From Planctomycetia bacterium (GTDB taxonomy: Bacteria > Planctomycetota > Brocadiia > Brocadiales > Brocadiaceae), in assembly GCA_015075005.1 (NCBI GenBank), contig JABTVC010000001.1, positions 1,426,001 to 1,490,000 of the forward strand: a stretch of 64,000 nucleotides of DNA, read 5' to 3'. A model generated the notes under the pieces. It was given only the letters and a program-made list of their open reading frames with translations. It made no database searches and was not told the origin of the DNA. Of the stretch, positions 27,217 to 37,565 are shown piece after piece. Every line of letters begins with the position of its first letter. Positions within the stretch are counted from its first letter, which is position 1. A program made the translations under genes and the position numbers.

Positions 27217-27513
27217 TCAATTTTGGATACATGGTATCCGGCTATCTTTTATTTTTTGATAGATAGAAGACCATGATCTTTTTGCATAGATTATTGGTAT
27301 TCCCCGACTCCCGGCCAATTTCTTCACTTTGTATGCCAGATTATGATTCACAAAATCGTATAAGAGGATAATTAAATCCGCTTTCTCCGGAAGTTTACCC
27401 CGCATCTTTTGCCCTGTCCTGCCGGTCAAGTGCTGAATATCTGTGATCCCTATTTTATCAAGCTCTTTTGGAATACTGCCCAAATGATCCCCACCCACGA
27501 TTATGACTGACAT
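27217..27513 (-). CDS. DUF2325 family protein
   Basis: 98 residues from ATG 27513 (GAGG seven bases upstream; ATG 27525 also possible). It has the DUF2325 start MSVIIVGGDHLGSIPKEL, then TDIQHLTGRTG, KADLIILLYDFVNHNLAYKV and GIPIIYAKRSWSSI. The alternating strand-helix pattern is that of a small Rossmann-like domain. Its biochemical role is unknown. The gene begins two bases before the end of the PAS protein gene, so the two are probably translationally coupled and may work together. Confidence 0.72.
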   Translation of the reverse strand: MSVIIVGGDHLGSIPKELDKIGITDIQHLTGRTGQKMRGKLPEKADLIILLYDFVNHNLAYKVKKLAGSRGIPIIYAKRSWSSIYQKIKDSRIPCIQN

Positions 27514-27514
27514 T

Positions 27515-27973
27515 CTATACCTCATTTCTTTTTCCCAAAGATTCGTTATGCGCCTTTAACCGGTCTTCATCTTGTCTGCGGGTGGTGATATCTCTGGCTA
27601 CGCCCATTACCCCAACAAGCCCCCCTTTTTCATCCCGTACCGGAAAATTCCTATATTCACATAATACCTTTGTATCTTTAAAATAAAGCTCGTATTGCGG
27701 ACTTTCTCCTTTCAATGTCCTTGTAAAGGCATCCATCGCTTTTTCGCAGTTGACCTTATCAAAAAGGGTTGCGAATGGTTTTCCATAAAACTCCTCAGGC
27801 CTATGTCCCGCAAATTTTTCAAATACCTTATTTACAAATAAAATATTTCCTTCCGTATCGTAGATGTAGGTGAGATCTGTCACTCCGGAAAATAATAATC
27901 TCATCAGTTCATTTTCCATCAATTTATAAACAATTTTTGCCATCTCCATTGCAGCATTCCTCCAAAGAAACAT
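27515..27973 (-). CDS. Stand-alone PAS domain protein
   Basis: 152 residues. One PAS domain with its PAC segment (about residues 25-130): LTYIYDTEGNILFVNKVFEK, then FAGHRPEEFYGKPFATLFD, VLCEYRNFPVRDEKGGLVGV and GVARDITTRR. No output domain follows, only a short charged tail. Aligned by eye, about 58 of 98 residues match the first PAS domain of the large histidine kinase encoded 4 kb upstream, so it is likely a duplicate of that domain. It may act as a decoy or partner in the same signalling system. Confidence 0.78.
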   Translation of the reverse strand: MFLWRNAAMEMAKIVYKLMENELMRLLFSGVTDLTYIYDTEGNILFVNKVFEKFAGHRPEEFYGKPFATLFDKVNCEKAMDAFTRTLKGESPQYELYFKDTKVLCEYRNFPVRDEKGGLVGVMGVARDITTRRQDEDRLKAHNESLGKRNEV

Positions 27974-28445
27974 GCTCGCGAAAAATTGTTATCAAGTTTA
28001 CCGAGCGTACTAAAAGCTATACAAAAAACCCCTTTTCCATTTCCACAGTATAAAATCCTTAATAGTCTTCGTCTTATCAATCTTTATGCCAAAAACACTA
28101 AAAATAGATTTTCAGCCTTTCTGGTTGATACGATAGGTCTTTCGTTGAGGGAAAAGGTGCGAAAATAGCAAGGGAATGTTAAATTATTTTGGTTTTATTG
28201 GTATTTTGACTACGAGAAGCATGGAAAGATGGTGACCAACAACGGTGAATTTGTTGAAGGCCGTAAAAAAAAGTGTGTCATGGCACAAAAGTGTGACGTC
28301 ACACTTTTGTGCCATGACACACTTTTTCATAACGAAAAGAGGCATAAGGTATAGGGTGACATGGACAAACTTTGCGTGGCAAACATGATAATTGTTGGAA
28401 TCTTTCAAAAAAACTAAATTGTTACGAAAAAAGATACCAGGCATC
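27974..28445. other. Gap between the NtrC-type regulator and the PAS gene
   Basis: 470 bases. It holds the 60-base palindrome (28268-28327) and a degenerate family A fragment (28357-28380, gggtgacatggacaaacttt). A 60-codon open frame on the plus strand (27986-28168) has no recognisable features. Confidence 0.45.
28268..28327. terminator. Perfect 60-base palindrome, possible bidirectional terminator
   Basis: Two 30-base arms meet without a loop at gac|gtc (28297/28298). Each arm contains cacaaaagtgtgac or its complement, and the outer ends are A5 and T5. The minus-strand regulator gene stops about 120 bases before it. A-tract/stem/T-tract fits a bidirectional terminator, but the arms are unusually long, perfect and AT-rich, so an operator or a mobile palindrome is also possible. 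Confidence 0.5.
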
Positions 28446-30157
28446 TTATATTTTATAATTATTTTCTTGCGTTCCTATTTTGTAGTCTTTCATCTTCCGG
28501 TAGAGAGTCCTGCGACTCATGCCTAACAGTCGTGCCGCCCCAGTCTTGTTCCACGCAGACTGTTCAAGCGCACGAATGATTACACGGGATTTTTCTTCTC
28601 TTAAGTCTTTAATGGAAGACGTCTTAGTTCCGGTTGATTCTTTAAATGTGGGTGGCAGATCGTCTATCGTAATGACGTTTTGATGGCACAGGATACAGGA
28701 ATGCTCCAGGGCATGCTCCAGTTCCCGGACATTTCCAGGCCAGCTATAGTTCATAAATATTTTCTGAACGTCCATAGATAAAGCAGCAATCTCCTTGTTT
28801 AACTTTTTATTCAATATTTTCAAAAAATGATTTATCAGGAGCAATATGTCTTCCCGTCTTTCTCGTAATGGCGGCAGGCTCATTCCACTACCTTAAGACG
28901 GTAATAGCGGTCCCCACGGAACTCACCCTTGACTTTTTCATGAAGGTTTTGGTTCGTTGCAGTAATAACCCGAACATCTGCCTTTATGGGATTCGAGTCA
29001 CCGACACGCTCAAATTCCTTCTCCTGCAGTACCCTCAGGAGCTGGAGTTGTATCCGGGGGGAAATATCACCAATTTCATCCAAAAAAATAGTGCCCCCTT
29101 CTGCCTTCTGAAATCTACCGATCCTCTCCTGAAGAGCACCGGTAAAGGCTCCTTTAACGTGCCCAAAGAGTTCGCTCTCAAGCAAATTTTCCGATAAGGC
29201 CGAACAGTTCACCTTGACCATGGGTTTCTGACTGCGTGCCCCGCTGTAATGGATTGCCTCGGCAACCAGTTCTTTCCCTGTTCCACTTTCACCGAGTAAT
29301 AAGACCGTAGTCTGATAATCTGCTAAATCCTCTACAAGGCTGTATATCGCCTGCATCTTCTCGCTTTTCCCAATGATGTTATGGAATTTACGCCGTTCTT
29401 TCATGTCTCGTTCCAGACCAATCAGACGAGTATCATCTCTTACTACCAAAACAGCACCCGAATATATATCTTTATCCCTTAGGAGAGGGTAGGTAGAAAT
29501 ACTCACAACCTGATGAGGTTTATAGATGTGCTTGCATTCAAGATTGGATATTTCAAGAGGTTGTCTTTTTAGAATGGTTTCCTTAAGGGCATCGAAACAC
29601 CTTTTAGCACAATATTGCCGAACGGTACCAGGCACCTTTCCGGCAGAGGTACGAAATAAATTGCAGATTTGGCGGGAGGCTTCGTTCATCTCAACTACGT
29701 TTAAATCCTTATCTACCGTGATAATTGCATCTTTTACACTCCTAAATATCGCCTCCAGATTTGTCCGATATTTTTCCTTTTCATCTATCACAACTTTGTG
29801 CCGTAATGCCACCTTTGTCACACGTAATAAAGTATTTTGCAGTACAGGCTTAGGAATGTAGTCAAAGGCACCCAACCGAAGCGCCTCTGAGGCAGTTTCA
29901 ACATCCGGAGAGCCCGTAATCACGACAACAGGACAAGTGAGATTCTTTCCCTTAATATATCTCAAGATTTCAATGCCGCTCTTACCATCCAACAGGATAT
30001 CTACAAATATCAAATCAAAATTTGATTCATCAATTGCCAACAAAGCCGCACTATGGTCTTTGGCAGTTGACACCTCATATCCCTCGTCAAAAAGGAAGCT
30101 TTCAAAAGTAAATCTGATATTCTCTTCGTCGTCAATTACAAGAATTTTCTTCTTCAT
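28446..30157 (-). CDS. NtrC-type sigma-54 response regulator, frameshifted
   Basis: Two frames: 28880-30157 and 28446-28883. In the first: a receiver domain with KILVIDDEENIRFTF, phospho-Asp in IFVDILLDGKSG, VVITGS and IPKPV (1-120); a PAS domain (about 130-245); AAA+ with Walker A GESGTGKE, the sigma-54 loop GAFTGA and FLDEIGD, up to YYRLKVVE and a stop. The second begins MSLPPLRERREDILLLINHF, has WPGNVRELEHALEH and a Fis-type DNA-binding end (NKTGAARLLGMSRRTLYRKM). One extra A between the two (gtggaa-A-tgagcc) restores the consensus VVEMSLPPLRER, so this is one gene of about 570 residues with a single-base deletion, or a sequencing error. It pairs with the kinase just upstream. Confidence 0.88.
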
Positions 30158-30285
30158 CTTTTACCTCCTCATGACAGACTAAGAGCAAAAAGTATTCCAT
30201 TGCCTTGTAAAGGAACAAGGTTTTCGGAAAAACTTCATTATCGGGCTCTCAAAACAAAGAAATCTTTTAAACCCCGTCATAGTTT

Positions 30286-33200
30286 CTATACTGCCGGCAG
30301 GACAACTTCAACCATGGTAAATTCCCCTTCGATCGAATGAATCAAAAGTTTACCGTCGTGATCACGCATGATGCTTTGGCTGATGCTCAAACCAAGTCCG
30401 GTTCCCTTCCCCCTTGGCTTCGTGGTAAAAAATGGATTCATTATTTTTTCTAAAATATCAGCGGGTATACCAGTACCCCGGTCACAAAAACTCATCTTTA
30501 CATAGGGATCATTATCAGACATTATTGCCTCACCCCGAATCTCAAGGATTTTATTTTCATGCATTCCCGGGTATTTCTCGTTCAAGGCATATCGTGCATT
30601 GCTGATCATATTCAAAAAAACCTGCTGAACTTGCTGCGTGTGCGCCAGTATTTTTGGGAGTTTTTGGGGAATATGCAGCACTAATTTAATATGTTCCTTT
30701 TTTAACTGGGTAGCCACGAGGACAAGGGTATCAGACAATATTTCGGCAATATGAACAGCACCCTTTTGTTCATTCTTATCATGAGGTCTGGCAAAATCGA
30801 GAAGAATCTTTACGATAGTTGCTATACGGTTACCCTCCTTTATAATTCGATTGGCAATATCCTGTTCATTGCTTCCCTTTTTACTTCTGTTAATCAAGAT
30901 CTGGGCGCAGTTAATAATACCCGTTATGGGGTTATTGATCTCGTGAGCGACACCTGCCGCCAGTTCACCCACAGACGCCAGGTGCCGAGAGCGTATGTTC
31001 TCCATTTGCAAGGCTACTTTCTCGGTAATGTCCCAGAATACACCTAACACACCAATGATATGACCGTTGTCATCTTTCATGGGAGTTTTCACCGTGTGGA
31101 CCATTAATTCCTGTCCCTCTTTGATATATTTCTCTTCTATATCCATAGTTTTTTCCATGCTCATAATTCTTTTATCATCTGTCCGGTATTTTTCGGCAAG
31201 CGCCTGGGGGAAAAAATCAAAATCCGTCTTTCCGATGATTTCATCCGGATGAATTTTCAAATCCCTTGCATACTTTTCATTACAAGACACATAGGTTGAA
31301 TCCTTATTCTTGAAAAAAATCCTTTGCGGAAGATTTTCAATCAGTATTCGGTATTTATTTTCGCTCAAACGGAGCTCTTCCTCCGATTGCTTACGATCAA
31401 TACCGAGTGCAATGATATCCGATGCGGCGGCTAAAGCCTTGCTGATAAATTCCGTAAGCGGCTTACGGGCAAACATCGCAATCACCCCTACCAGATGTTC
31501 CTCAACAATCAAGGGATATCCGGCAAAGGAGACCATTCCGTCTCGCCTGGCCCAATCCTTGTCGCTGATTTGTTCATCAGCAACGAGGGAATCTGTCAGA
31601 TATGGCTTACTTTCCCTGGCAATACGGCCAATCTCGAATTTGCCAACAGGAATTCGACTATACGTACCATCAATATGCGTATAGATGCCGGCGCTTGCCT
31701 GCAATTCCAGCATATTTTCCTTTTCATTGAGTGTCCAGATACGGGCAAATGCCGCATCAAGATAATCAACTACAGCCTTAGCACACTGATCCAGTATTTC
31801 ACGCAAAGTTACGCCTTCGGCAAGGGAAATGCTTATGTCTCTAATAAATGACGTCAGGCGTATCCGCTCGACCAATGCCTTTCTTTGCTTTTGCTCGGTA
31901 ATATCTATCCCAAAGGAAATCATTCCTACGATCTTTCCGCGCTCTCGTACATCACTGTTCTGCCATGAAATGTATTTCATCCTCCCGGACTTCGTAATAA
32001 TAGGATTCTCATGGGTTTTTGGCATCTGCTCACCCGCCTGCCATCCGGCAAACATTTGCCAGGTAAAGGACTGCCTATCTTTAGACACTAGTAATTCAAA
32101 CATATTTCTACCAATAATCTCGGTTTTTATACCCTGTAATTTCTTCTGCAGTCTTGTTAAATATTTGAATAGTGCCCATCACATCAAGTCCAACAACCAT
32201 CACATTCGCTGTCTCAATAAGATTCTCAGCGTAATCTTTTGCCTGTCGTAAGGCATCCATCATGCTTTGACGTTCAGTGTTATCTGCAATTATTCCCAGG
32301 ACACCTTCAATGTTACCATGAGAATCGTACAGCGGGGCGGCTGACAGGTTAATATAAATCGGAGAACCATCTCTCCTCCGCCGCCATACCTCCGCCTTAA
32401 TCGATTCTCCATTCAATACCCGATTACGCAGGGTATGGAATTCGTCCAGTTTATCTTCCGGCACAAAGGGAAGGATGCGGCCAAGCGCCTCTCGTTCTGT
32501 CCAGCCAAATATGCGCTCTGCGGATGGATTCCACATCTTGACATGCCCATATACATCAAGAACATTAATGGCCAGCGGAGATGCATGAATAATAGTCTGA
32601 AGGGTTTGGTTTGTTTCCCGCAGTATATTCTCCATTCGTTTTCTCTCGCTCATATCCCTGGCAATACCAATAACTCCAATAATTTTTCCCAGATCATCTC
32701 TTAGTGGAAGATTTTTATATTCGCATAATATTCCCGTATCCTTAAAATAGACCTCAAACCTTGGACTTTCCCCTCCCAGTGTCTTTGTGAAGTATTCCAT
32801 CCCTATTTTCAAGTTCTCTTCGTCAAAGAGCGGCGCAAATGGTTTCCCTTTAAATTCTTCAGGTTTGTGATTGGTAAGTTTTTCAAAGCTGGGATTTACA
32901 AACAATATGTTTCCCTGTATATCGCAGATATATGCTAAATCAGTCATTTGCGAAATGAGAATTTCATACTTTCTCAATTCTTCTTTCGCCCTTTTATGTT
33001 TAAGAATCTCTTCTTCCAAAAGTTTGTTAGTCTTTAAAAGTGTTAACGTGCGATCCTTAACACGCGTTTCCAGTTCGTTGTTTAACGATTGCAATGCCTC
33101 ATCCTTGCGTCTGTGTTCTAAGGCACTGACAAAAATTTCACCTGCTATTTTGAGCAAATTAATATCTTGTATCGTCCATGTTTTTTCTACTTGTATCGAA

Positions 33201-34471
33201 TCAAATCCCAAAAACCCAACAAGTGCTCCGCCATAACCTATTGGAACAACTATGCATGACTGAACTGCCTGTGATTGTAACAGCTCTCTTTCCGGTTGCG
33301 CACAATCGGGCATATCACTTAGCCGGGGGATATGGATAGCTTCAAAACGCTTCAGTTTTTCTATCCCCCAGGGAAAAGAGTCAACGGGAACACCTTTAAG
33401 ATTTTGAATCAGGGGCACAATTCCTTCAGCACACCACTCGTGAGTATTATCCATCTTTCCTTTGTCATCCGAGTACAGAAAGAGATACGTCCGGTCAACA
33501 TTCCCAAACTCTCCCATCAATTGCAGCGAACAGTTTATCCCCTTGTCAACTTCGTCCGATGTCAGGCTGATAAAGTTCGTTGATATAGCCGATATAAGTT
33601 TCTCCATTTTGACCCGATACTCTAATAATTCCTCTGCCTTCTTACGTTCAGAGATTTCTTTCCTAAGATCATCGTATGATATCTTCAGGGATCGGGTCAT
33701 CGTGTTAAAATTCACGGAAAGTTGTCCAATCTCATCTCTGGAATGGACTTCTACCGTTTGAGAGAGGTCGCCTTTACTAATATCAAGAGTCATTTTTGCT
33801 ATTTGTTGTAATGGTGAAACAAGGTATCTTGTAAGGAATATGGTAATCCCTGCACCACCGGCAATTATAAGTAATCCAATGGGAAAAAGACTTCGCAAAA
33901 CGATCGCATGTATCCTCCTTTTTAATTTCTGGGAAGAGATACCTATCTGGATAAAACCCAGAGTTTTTTGTTCCGTGTTTGCCTTGATTTCATCTAATAC
34001 CTGTGCTGCAAATGCCTCCTCGGAGAAAACTTGTTTCTCTAAAACAGGTATAGAAAAATCATAAAACACATCCTTTAAGGCGGGAAGTATGCACGTAGTT
34101 GTTAGTATTTCATGATTTCCTAAGCCCTTTTTGACAGGAATTTCTTCCATATCAACAGGAAACCAGGGGACATTTTCTGCAACCAAAACCGATTGGATAT
34201 CTGATATACGCCAGTAAGCTATTTCCCGTTCCCTGTCAAGCGTTTGAACCATTTTGAGCGGGGTATCAAGAAACGCTTTTTGATTATGGTTCAAGGCGTA
34301 TCTGACTTCATTGTCCTGAGCAAGCAGTATAACAAGGGTCTCTCCAAATTTTTTTAACGCATTCTCTTGTTGTCTTTTTGTATGTAATAAAAAAAATATA
34401 CCACTAAGGGTGGCAATGACAATTGTCAGGGTACTCGTAAAAGTAATAATTTTTGTGCGGATGCCCATCAT
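30286..34471 (-). CDS. Membrane histidine kinase with HAMP, GAF and PAS domains, frameshifted
   Basis: Two frames, 32108-34471 (787 residues) and 30286-32103 (605). First: membrane helix 8-30, periplasmic sensor about 35-190, helix about 195-217, HAMP, GAF (290-455), coiled coil, PAS (510-615), PAS (630-740), and the start of a third PAS ending ITGYKNRDYW. The other frame continues TEIIGRNMFELL, so one base in the A5 run at about 32140-32145 breaks the third PAS. Second piece: rest of that PAS, GAF, PAS, phospho-His helix in LAAGVAHEINNPITGI, and ATPase motifs NARYAL, GTGIP and GKGTGLGLS. About 1394 residues if whole. It sits 13 bases after a substrate-binding protein gene and upstream of the NtrC-type regulator. 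Confidence 0.88.
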
Positions 34472-34484
34472 AAGAATCTCTCAA

Positions 34485-35456
34485 TTATGGATAGAATATT
34501 ATATCGGGAAAGGACTCAAAAGCTGATAATTTTATACCAATCATCTTAGCTGTTTGGGTGTTTAAGGTTATTTGCAACTTCTCTGGTCGTTTAACACCTA
34601 ACGAAGTTGTCTTTGGATCATGTAACAACGTTTGTGCCATTTGGGCTGCCTGTCGTCCCGTATATACATAATCCGGCGAAATGGAAATCAATGCCCCTGC
34701 TTTAACGATTGCGCTTGAGGTGCAAAATGTAGGGATGCGATTTTTTGAAGTTGTTGTAAAGATATCCCCGATTGAATCCTTTGTAATTACTGTGCCATCA
34801 GGCACTATCCACAAAGCATCAATCTTGCCGATATTGTTTTTTAGTGCGGGTGAGACCTCGTGTTGAGACAACACCTTTATTTGAAAAAGATTAATTTTAA
34901 ATTTTCCAGCTACTTGTGTTGCCTCAGAGATAATTTCTCCCGTTTTTGTTGGATCATATACAACTCCTACATTTTTCTGTAAACCGAGAATCTCTTTGAG
35001 GATGACAAATTGATCTTCCAGTGAAGCCTCAGCAGAAATACCGGTAATATTCGTTCCGTGTAAATTGAAGCGTTCATGATTAATTACCATACAAAATATA
35101 ATGGGGATATCCGGAAGCTGATCTTTCGCAAGGGTTGCAGCAAGCACACCAACGGCTAAGATAAGACTTGGTTTGAGTTTATCGCCTTTGATGGCCTGAA
35201 CAATCTTTTTGGCTTCATCTGTATCGCCTTTTAAGTCATAAATTGCCTTAATGGGAATGTTTTTTTCTTTGCATCCTTCTTCGAACCCCTTAATCGCTTC
35301 ATTGTAGGCTGCAATTTGTTGACTTCTGATTATAATGGCCGTATTTTCACTACCGTCTGTTGCTTTGGAGGTCTCAATTCTTTCGGTTGCGACTACCACA
35401 GACACCTTTAAAAACAGAGAAAATATTATTATTATTAAACAAACTAAACCATTCAT
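34485..35456 (-). CDS. ABC-type substrate-binding protein, probable sensor partner
   Basis: 323 residues with a hydrophobic signal segment (about 4-23). The mature part resembles the ABC_sub_bind family: IAAYNEAIKGFEEGCKEKNI, KPSLILAVGVLAATLAKDQL, DIPIIFCMVINHERF, NVGVVYDPTKTGEI and GKIDALWIVPDGTV. Two lobes of alternating strands and helices are evident. There are no transporter permease or ATPase genes nearby; instead the histidine kinase gene follows after 13 bases, so the protein probably presents a ligand to the kinase's periplasmic domain. The ligand is unknown. Confidence 0.82.
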   Translation of the reverse strand: MNGLVCLIIIIFSLFLKVSVVVATERIETSKATDGSENTAIIIRSQQIAAYNEAIKGFEEGCKEKNIPIKAIYDLKGDTDEAKKIVQAIKGDKLKPSLILAVGVLAATLAKDQLPDIPIIFCMVINHERFNLHGTNITGISAEASLEDQFVILKEILGLQKNVGVVYDPTKTGEIISEATQVAGKFKINLFQIKVLSQHEVSPALKNNIGKIDALWIVPDGTVITKDSIGDIFTTTSKNRIPTFCTSSAIVKAGALISISPDYVYTGRQAAQMAQTLLHDPKTTSLGVKRPEKLQITLNTQTAKMIGIKLSAFESFPDIIFYP

Positions 35457-35638
35457 TGCTGTCTGCCGTTCATGATTTTAATTCGATAAGGTGTACCCCG
35501 TTGTCTTGACAATTATTTAATAAAAATAAGATAGAATATTGTTATTGTTTGTTTTGAAATATTTTACAGAGGCGTGACCCCATTTTGAAACGATGAGCAA
35601 TGATTCATCGTTGAAAACGTGTATGAATCCTCACGTAA

Positions 35639-36439
35639 TCACGATTTAGAAGCAGGTGCATGATTCGGCAAAACTATATTTTTTTCCCTTTCCAACATCT
35701 CTTTCGCTAAATTCGTGTAGTCAACGGCACCAGGGCTATCCGGCGCATACAGAGTAATTGGCTTTCCGGAGATAGGGCATTCTGCCAGGCGTGTATTTTC
35801 TCTAATGATTGAATTAAAAACCTTTTCTTTAAAACGCTCTTTAATCTGATTATACACCTCATTACTAAGGTTTGTACGACCATCGAACCGGCAGGCAATG
35901 ATCCCTGTCACCTCCAGGCTGTGATTCAACCTTTCTTTTACCACTTGTACTGTATTCATAAGAGTTACGAGACCATTTAACGCCAACACCTTTGTTTCTA
36001 AAGGAACAAATACCTCTTTGACAAAGGTTAATGCATTGATGGTAATTAGTCCCAGCGAAGGGGGACAATCCAGCATTATATAGTCGTATTTGTTTACAAC
36101 AGGCGCCAAACGTTTACGCAGAATAAGGTCTCTCCCCTTTTCGTGGGCAAGTATCCTTTCAACACCTGCCAATGCTACATTGGCAGGCGCCAGGGTCAGA
36201 TTCTCAACGCATGTCTTCGTAAGAATTTCTTCAAAATAGACCTCTTCCAGAAATACGTTGAACATAGACCGTTCGAGATTATGAATGTCCAGGCCTAACC
36301 AGGAGCTGAGATTTCCCTGAGGATCCAAATCGACCAAAAGGACCTTTTTGCCGAGGTGGGCAAGGCAGGCGCCCAGATTTACGGTGGTCGTTGTTTTTGC
36401 CACACCCCCTTTTTGATTTGTCAGTGCAATACTTCGCAT
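35639..36439 (-). CDS. parA: ParA/Soj-family ATPase (orphan)
   Basis: 266 residues from ATG 36439, giving MRSIALTNQKGGVAKTTTTV with the deviant Walker A motif. The longer open frame to 36550 runs into a family B repeat and is rejected. Other motifs: VLLVDLDPQGNLSSWLGLD, YDYIMLDCPPSLGLITINAL and FVPLETKVLALNGL. The family moves DNA or protein cargo along the nucleoid. No ParB gene or visible parS site is adjacent, so it may segregate something other than the chromosome, or ParB is elsewhere. Related proteins also position flagella or chemoreceptors. Confidence 0.85.
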   Translation of the reverse strand: MRSIALTNQKGGVAKTTTTVNLGACLAHLGKKVLLVDLDPQGNLSSWLGLDIHNLERSMFNVFLEEVYFEEILTKTCVENLTLAPANVALAGVERILAHEKGRDLILRKRLAPVVNKYDYIMLDCPPSLGLITINALTFVKEVFVPLETKVLALNGLVTLMNTVQVVKERLNHSLEVTGIIACRFDGRTNLSNEVYNQIKERFKEKVFNSIIRENTRLAECPISGKPITLYAPDSPGAVDYTNLAKEMLEREKNIVLPNHAPASKS

Positions 36440-36466
36440 ATATTTATTTTTATTAACACCCAAGCC

Positions 36467-36552
36467 GAACAAGCCGGAAAAGACGTCTTTTTTAGACGAG
36501 AGACGAAATGACGAGGGACATCTGACGTTAATTTTTGCTAAAAACGTCAAAA
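36467..36552. repeat. Dispersed repeat, family B copy
   Basis: Starts ccgaacaagccggaaaagac, ends tttgctaaaaacgtcaaaat. Both ends match the copy at 4690-4806; the middle differs. It lies 30 bases upstream of parA, so it could carry its promoter. Confidence 0.55.
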
Positions 36553-36699
36553 TATTTTTATTAAGTGCCTAATAATTCAGATCACCACAAAGAACGCCGA
36601 AATCATAAAGATTGTTATTTAAAACGACAGATACATTTTTCTGGACCATTTTTATCTCTCTGCTTCCTCAGCGGCGGATTATTCCATCAAAGTTATTTC

Positions 36700-37392
36700 T
36701 TACTTCATATGCTTTTCAAAGGATTCGATGTCCTTGCTGTTACCAACAACAACGAGAACATCTCCTTCTTGAATCTTATAGTCAGACGTGGGTAAAACTT
36801 TCATCTCCTTCTTCATTGTTTCTTCCAACTTTTCACCCGCTTCAAAGACTTTTCTTTTTACAATCAGGACGTTGACCCCGTATTTAGCCCTCAAGTCCAA
36901 TTCATCGATGGTACGATCAATGCTTTCACTTTTCGCCTCGATCTCTGCAAGGGTATAATCAGCGCCCAATTCAATATATTCCAGCACACCTGGTGAAAGG
37001 ATACTGTTGGCTACGCGAATACCCATATCTTCTTCGGGGAATACAACACGGGTAGCCCCTACCATTTTTAATATCTGTGCGTGAAGTGGGGTGGATGCCC
37101 GCGCAACAATTTCTTTAATATTCAGATTTTTCAGGAGCGCCGTGGTGAGGATACTTGACTCAACATCTTCGCCCATACCTACCACAGCCACATCGACATC
37201 CTTGACACCGCTAGCCACGAGCGCATCCTCGTCTGTACTATCAATTTGAACCGCTTTGGTCACGAAATTGCTCACATTCCCAACCAATTCCGGTTTACTG
37301 TCAATAGCAATAACAGGAGCTCCTTTTTTTGCCAGGGTCTCAGCTACCTTGCGGCCAAATCTTCCTAACCCAATTACAACAAACTGTCTCAT
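36700..37392 (-). CDS. ktrA: Potassium uptake regulatory protein KtrA/TrkA
   Basis: 230 residues: an N-terminal RCK domain starting MRQFVVIGLGRFGRKVAETL (GxGxxG nucleotide site, with the ribose-binding acid in AIDSKPE), and a C-terminal RCK domain from about 140 (AEIEAKSESIDRTIDELDLR to GDVLVVVGNSKDIESFEK). One Rossmann domain rather than two makes it KtrA-like. As a cytoplasmic ring it gates the KtrB channel in response to nucleotides. It follows the ktrB gene by about 170 bases. Confidence 0.93.
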   Translation of the reverse strand: MRQFVVIGLGRFGRKVAETLAKKGAPVIAIDSKPELVGNVSNFVTKAVQIDSTDEDALVASGVKDVDVAVVGMGEDVESSILTTALLKNLNIKEIVARASTPLHAQILKMVGATRVVFPEEDMGIRVANSILSPGVLEYIELGADYTLAEIEAKSESIDRTIDELDLRAKYGVNVLIVKRKVFEAGEKLEETMKKEMKVLPTSDYKIQEGDVLVVVGNSKDIESFEKHMK

Positions 37393-37565
37393 ACCTCAAG
37401 CCTCAGGTTTTCTATCCTTTAACAAAACACTTCTTTTTTCGTAAGTTTTTGCACATTTCAAATCGTTAAATCCGAAACACGAAGTCCGAAACTCACAACA
37501 ATGTGAAAATTAAAATAACAAAATAGCCCGAACTAAGCAAAACAAAAAAGATACCCAGGATAATA

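Noticed and set aside
27986..28168. 60-codon plus-strand frame
   Set aside because: No ribosome site, no family likeness, lies opposite a promoter region.
28268..28327. Sigma-54 promoter in the palindrome (tggcacaaaagtgtg)
   Set aside because: The -24 half fits, but the -12 GC is missing at the right spacing.
28880..28883. Programmed coupling (ATGA) between two halves of the NtrC-type regulator
   Set aside because: The break falls within the AAA+ domain, and one added A gives the exact family consensus, so an indel is more likely.
35506..35537. TTGACA with tagaat on the plus strand
   Set aside because: The spacer is 20 bases and no plus-strand gene follows.
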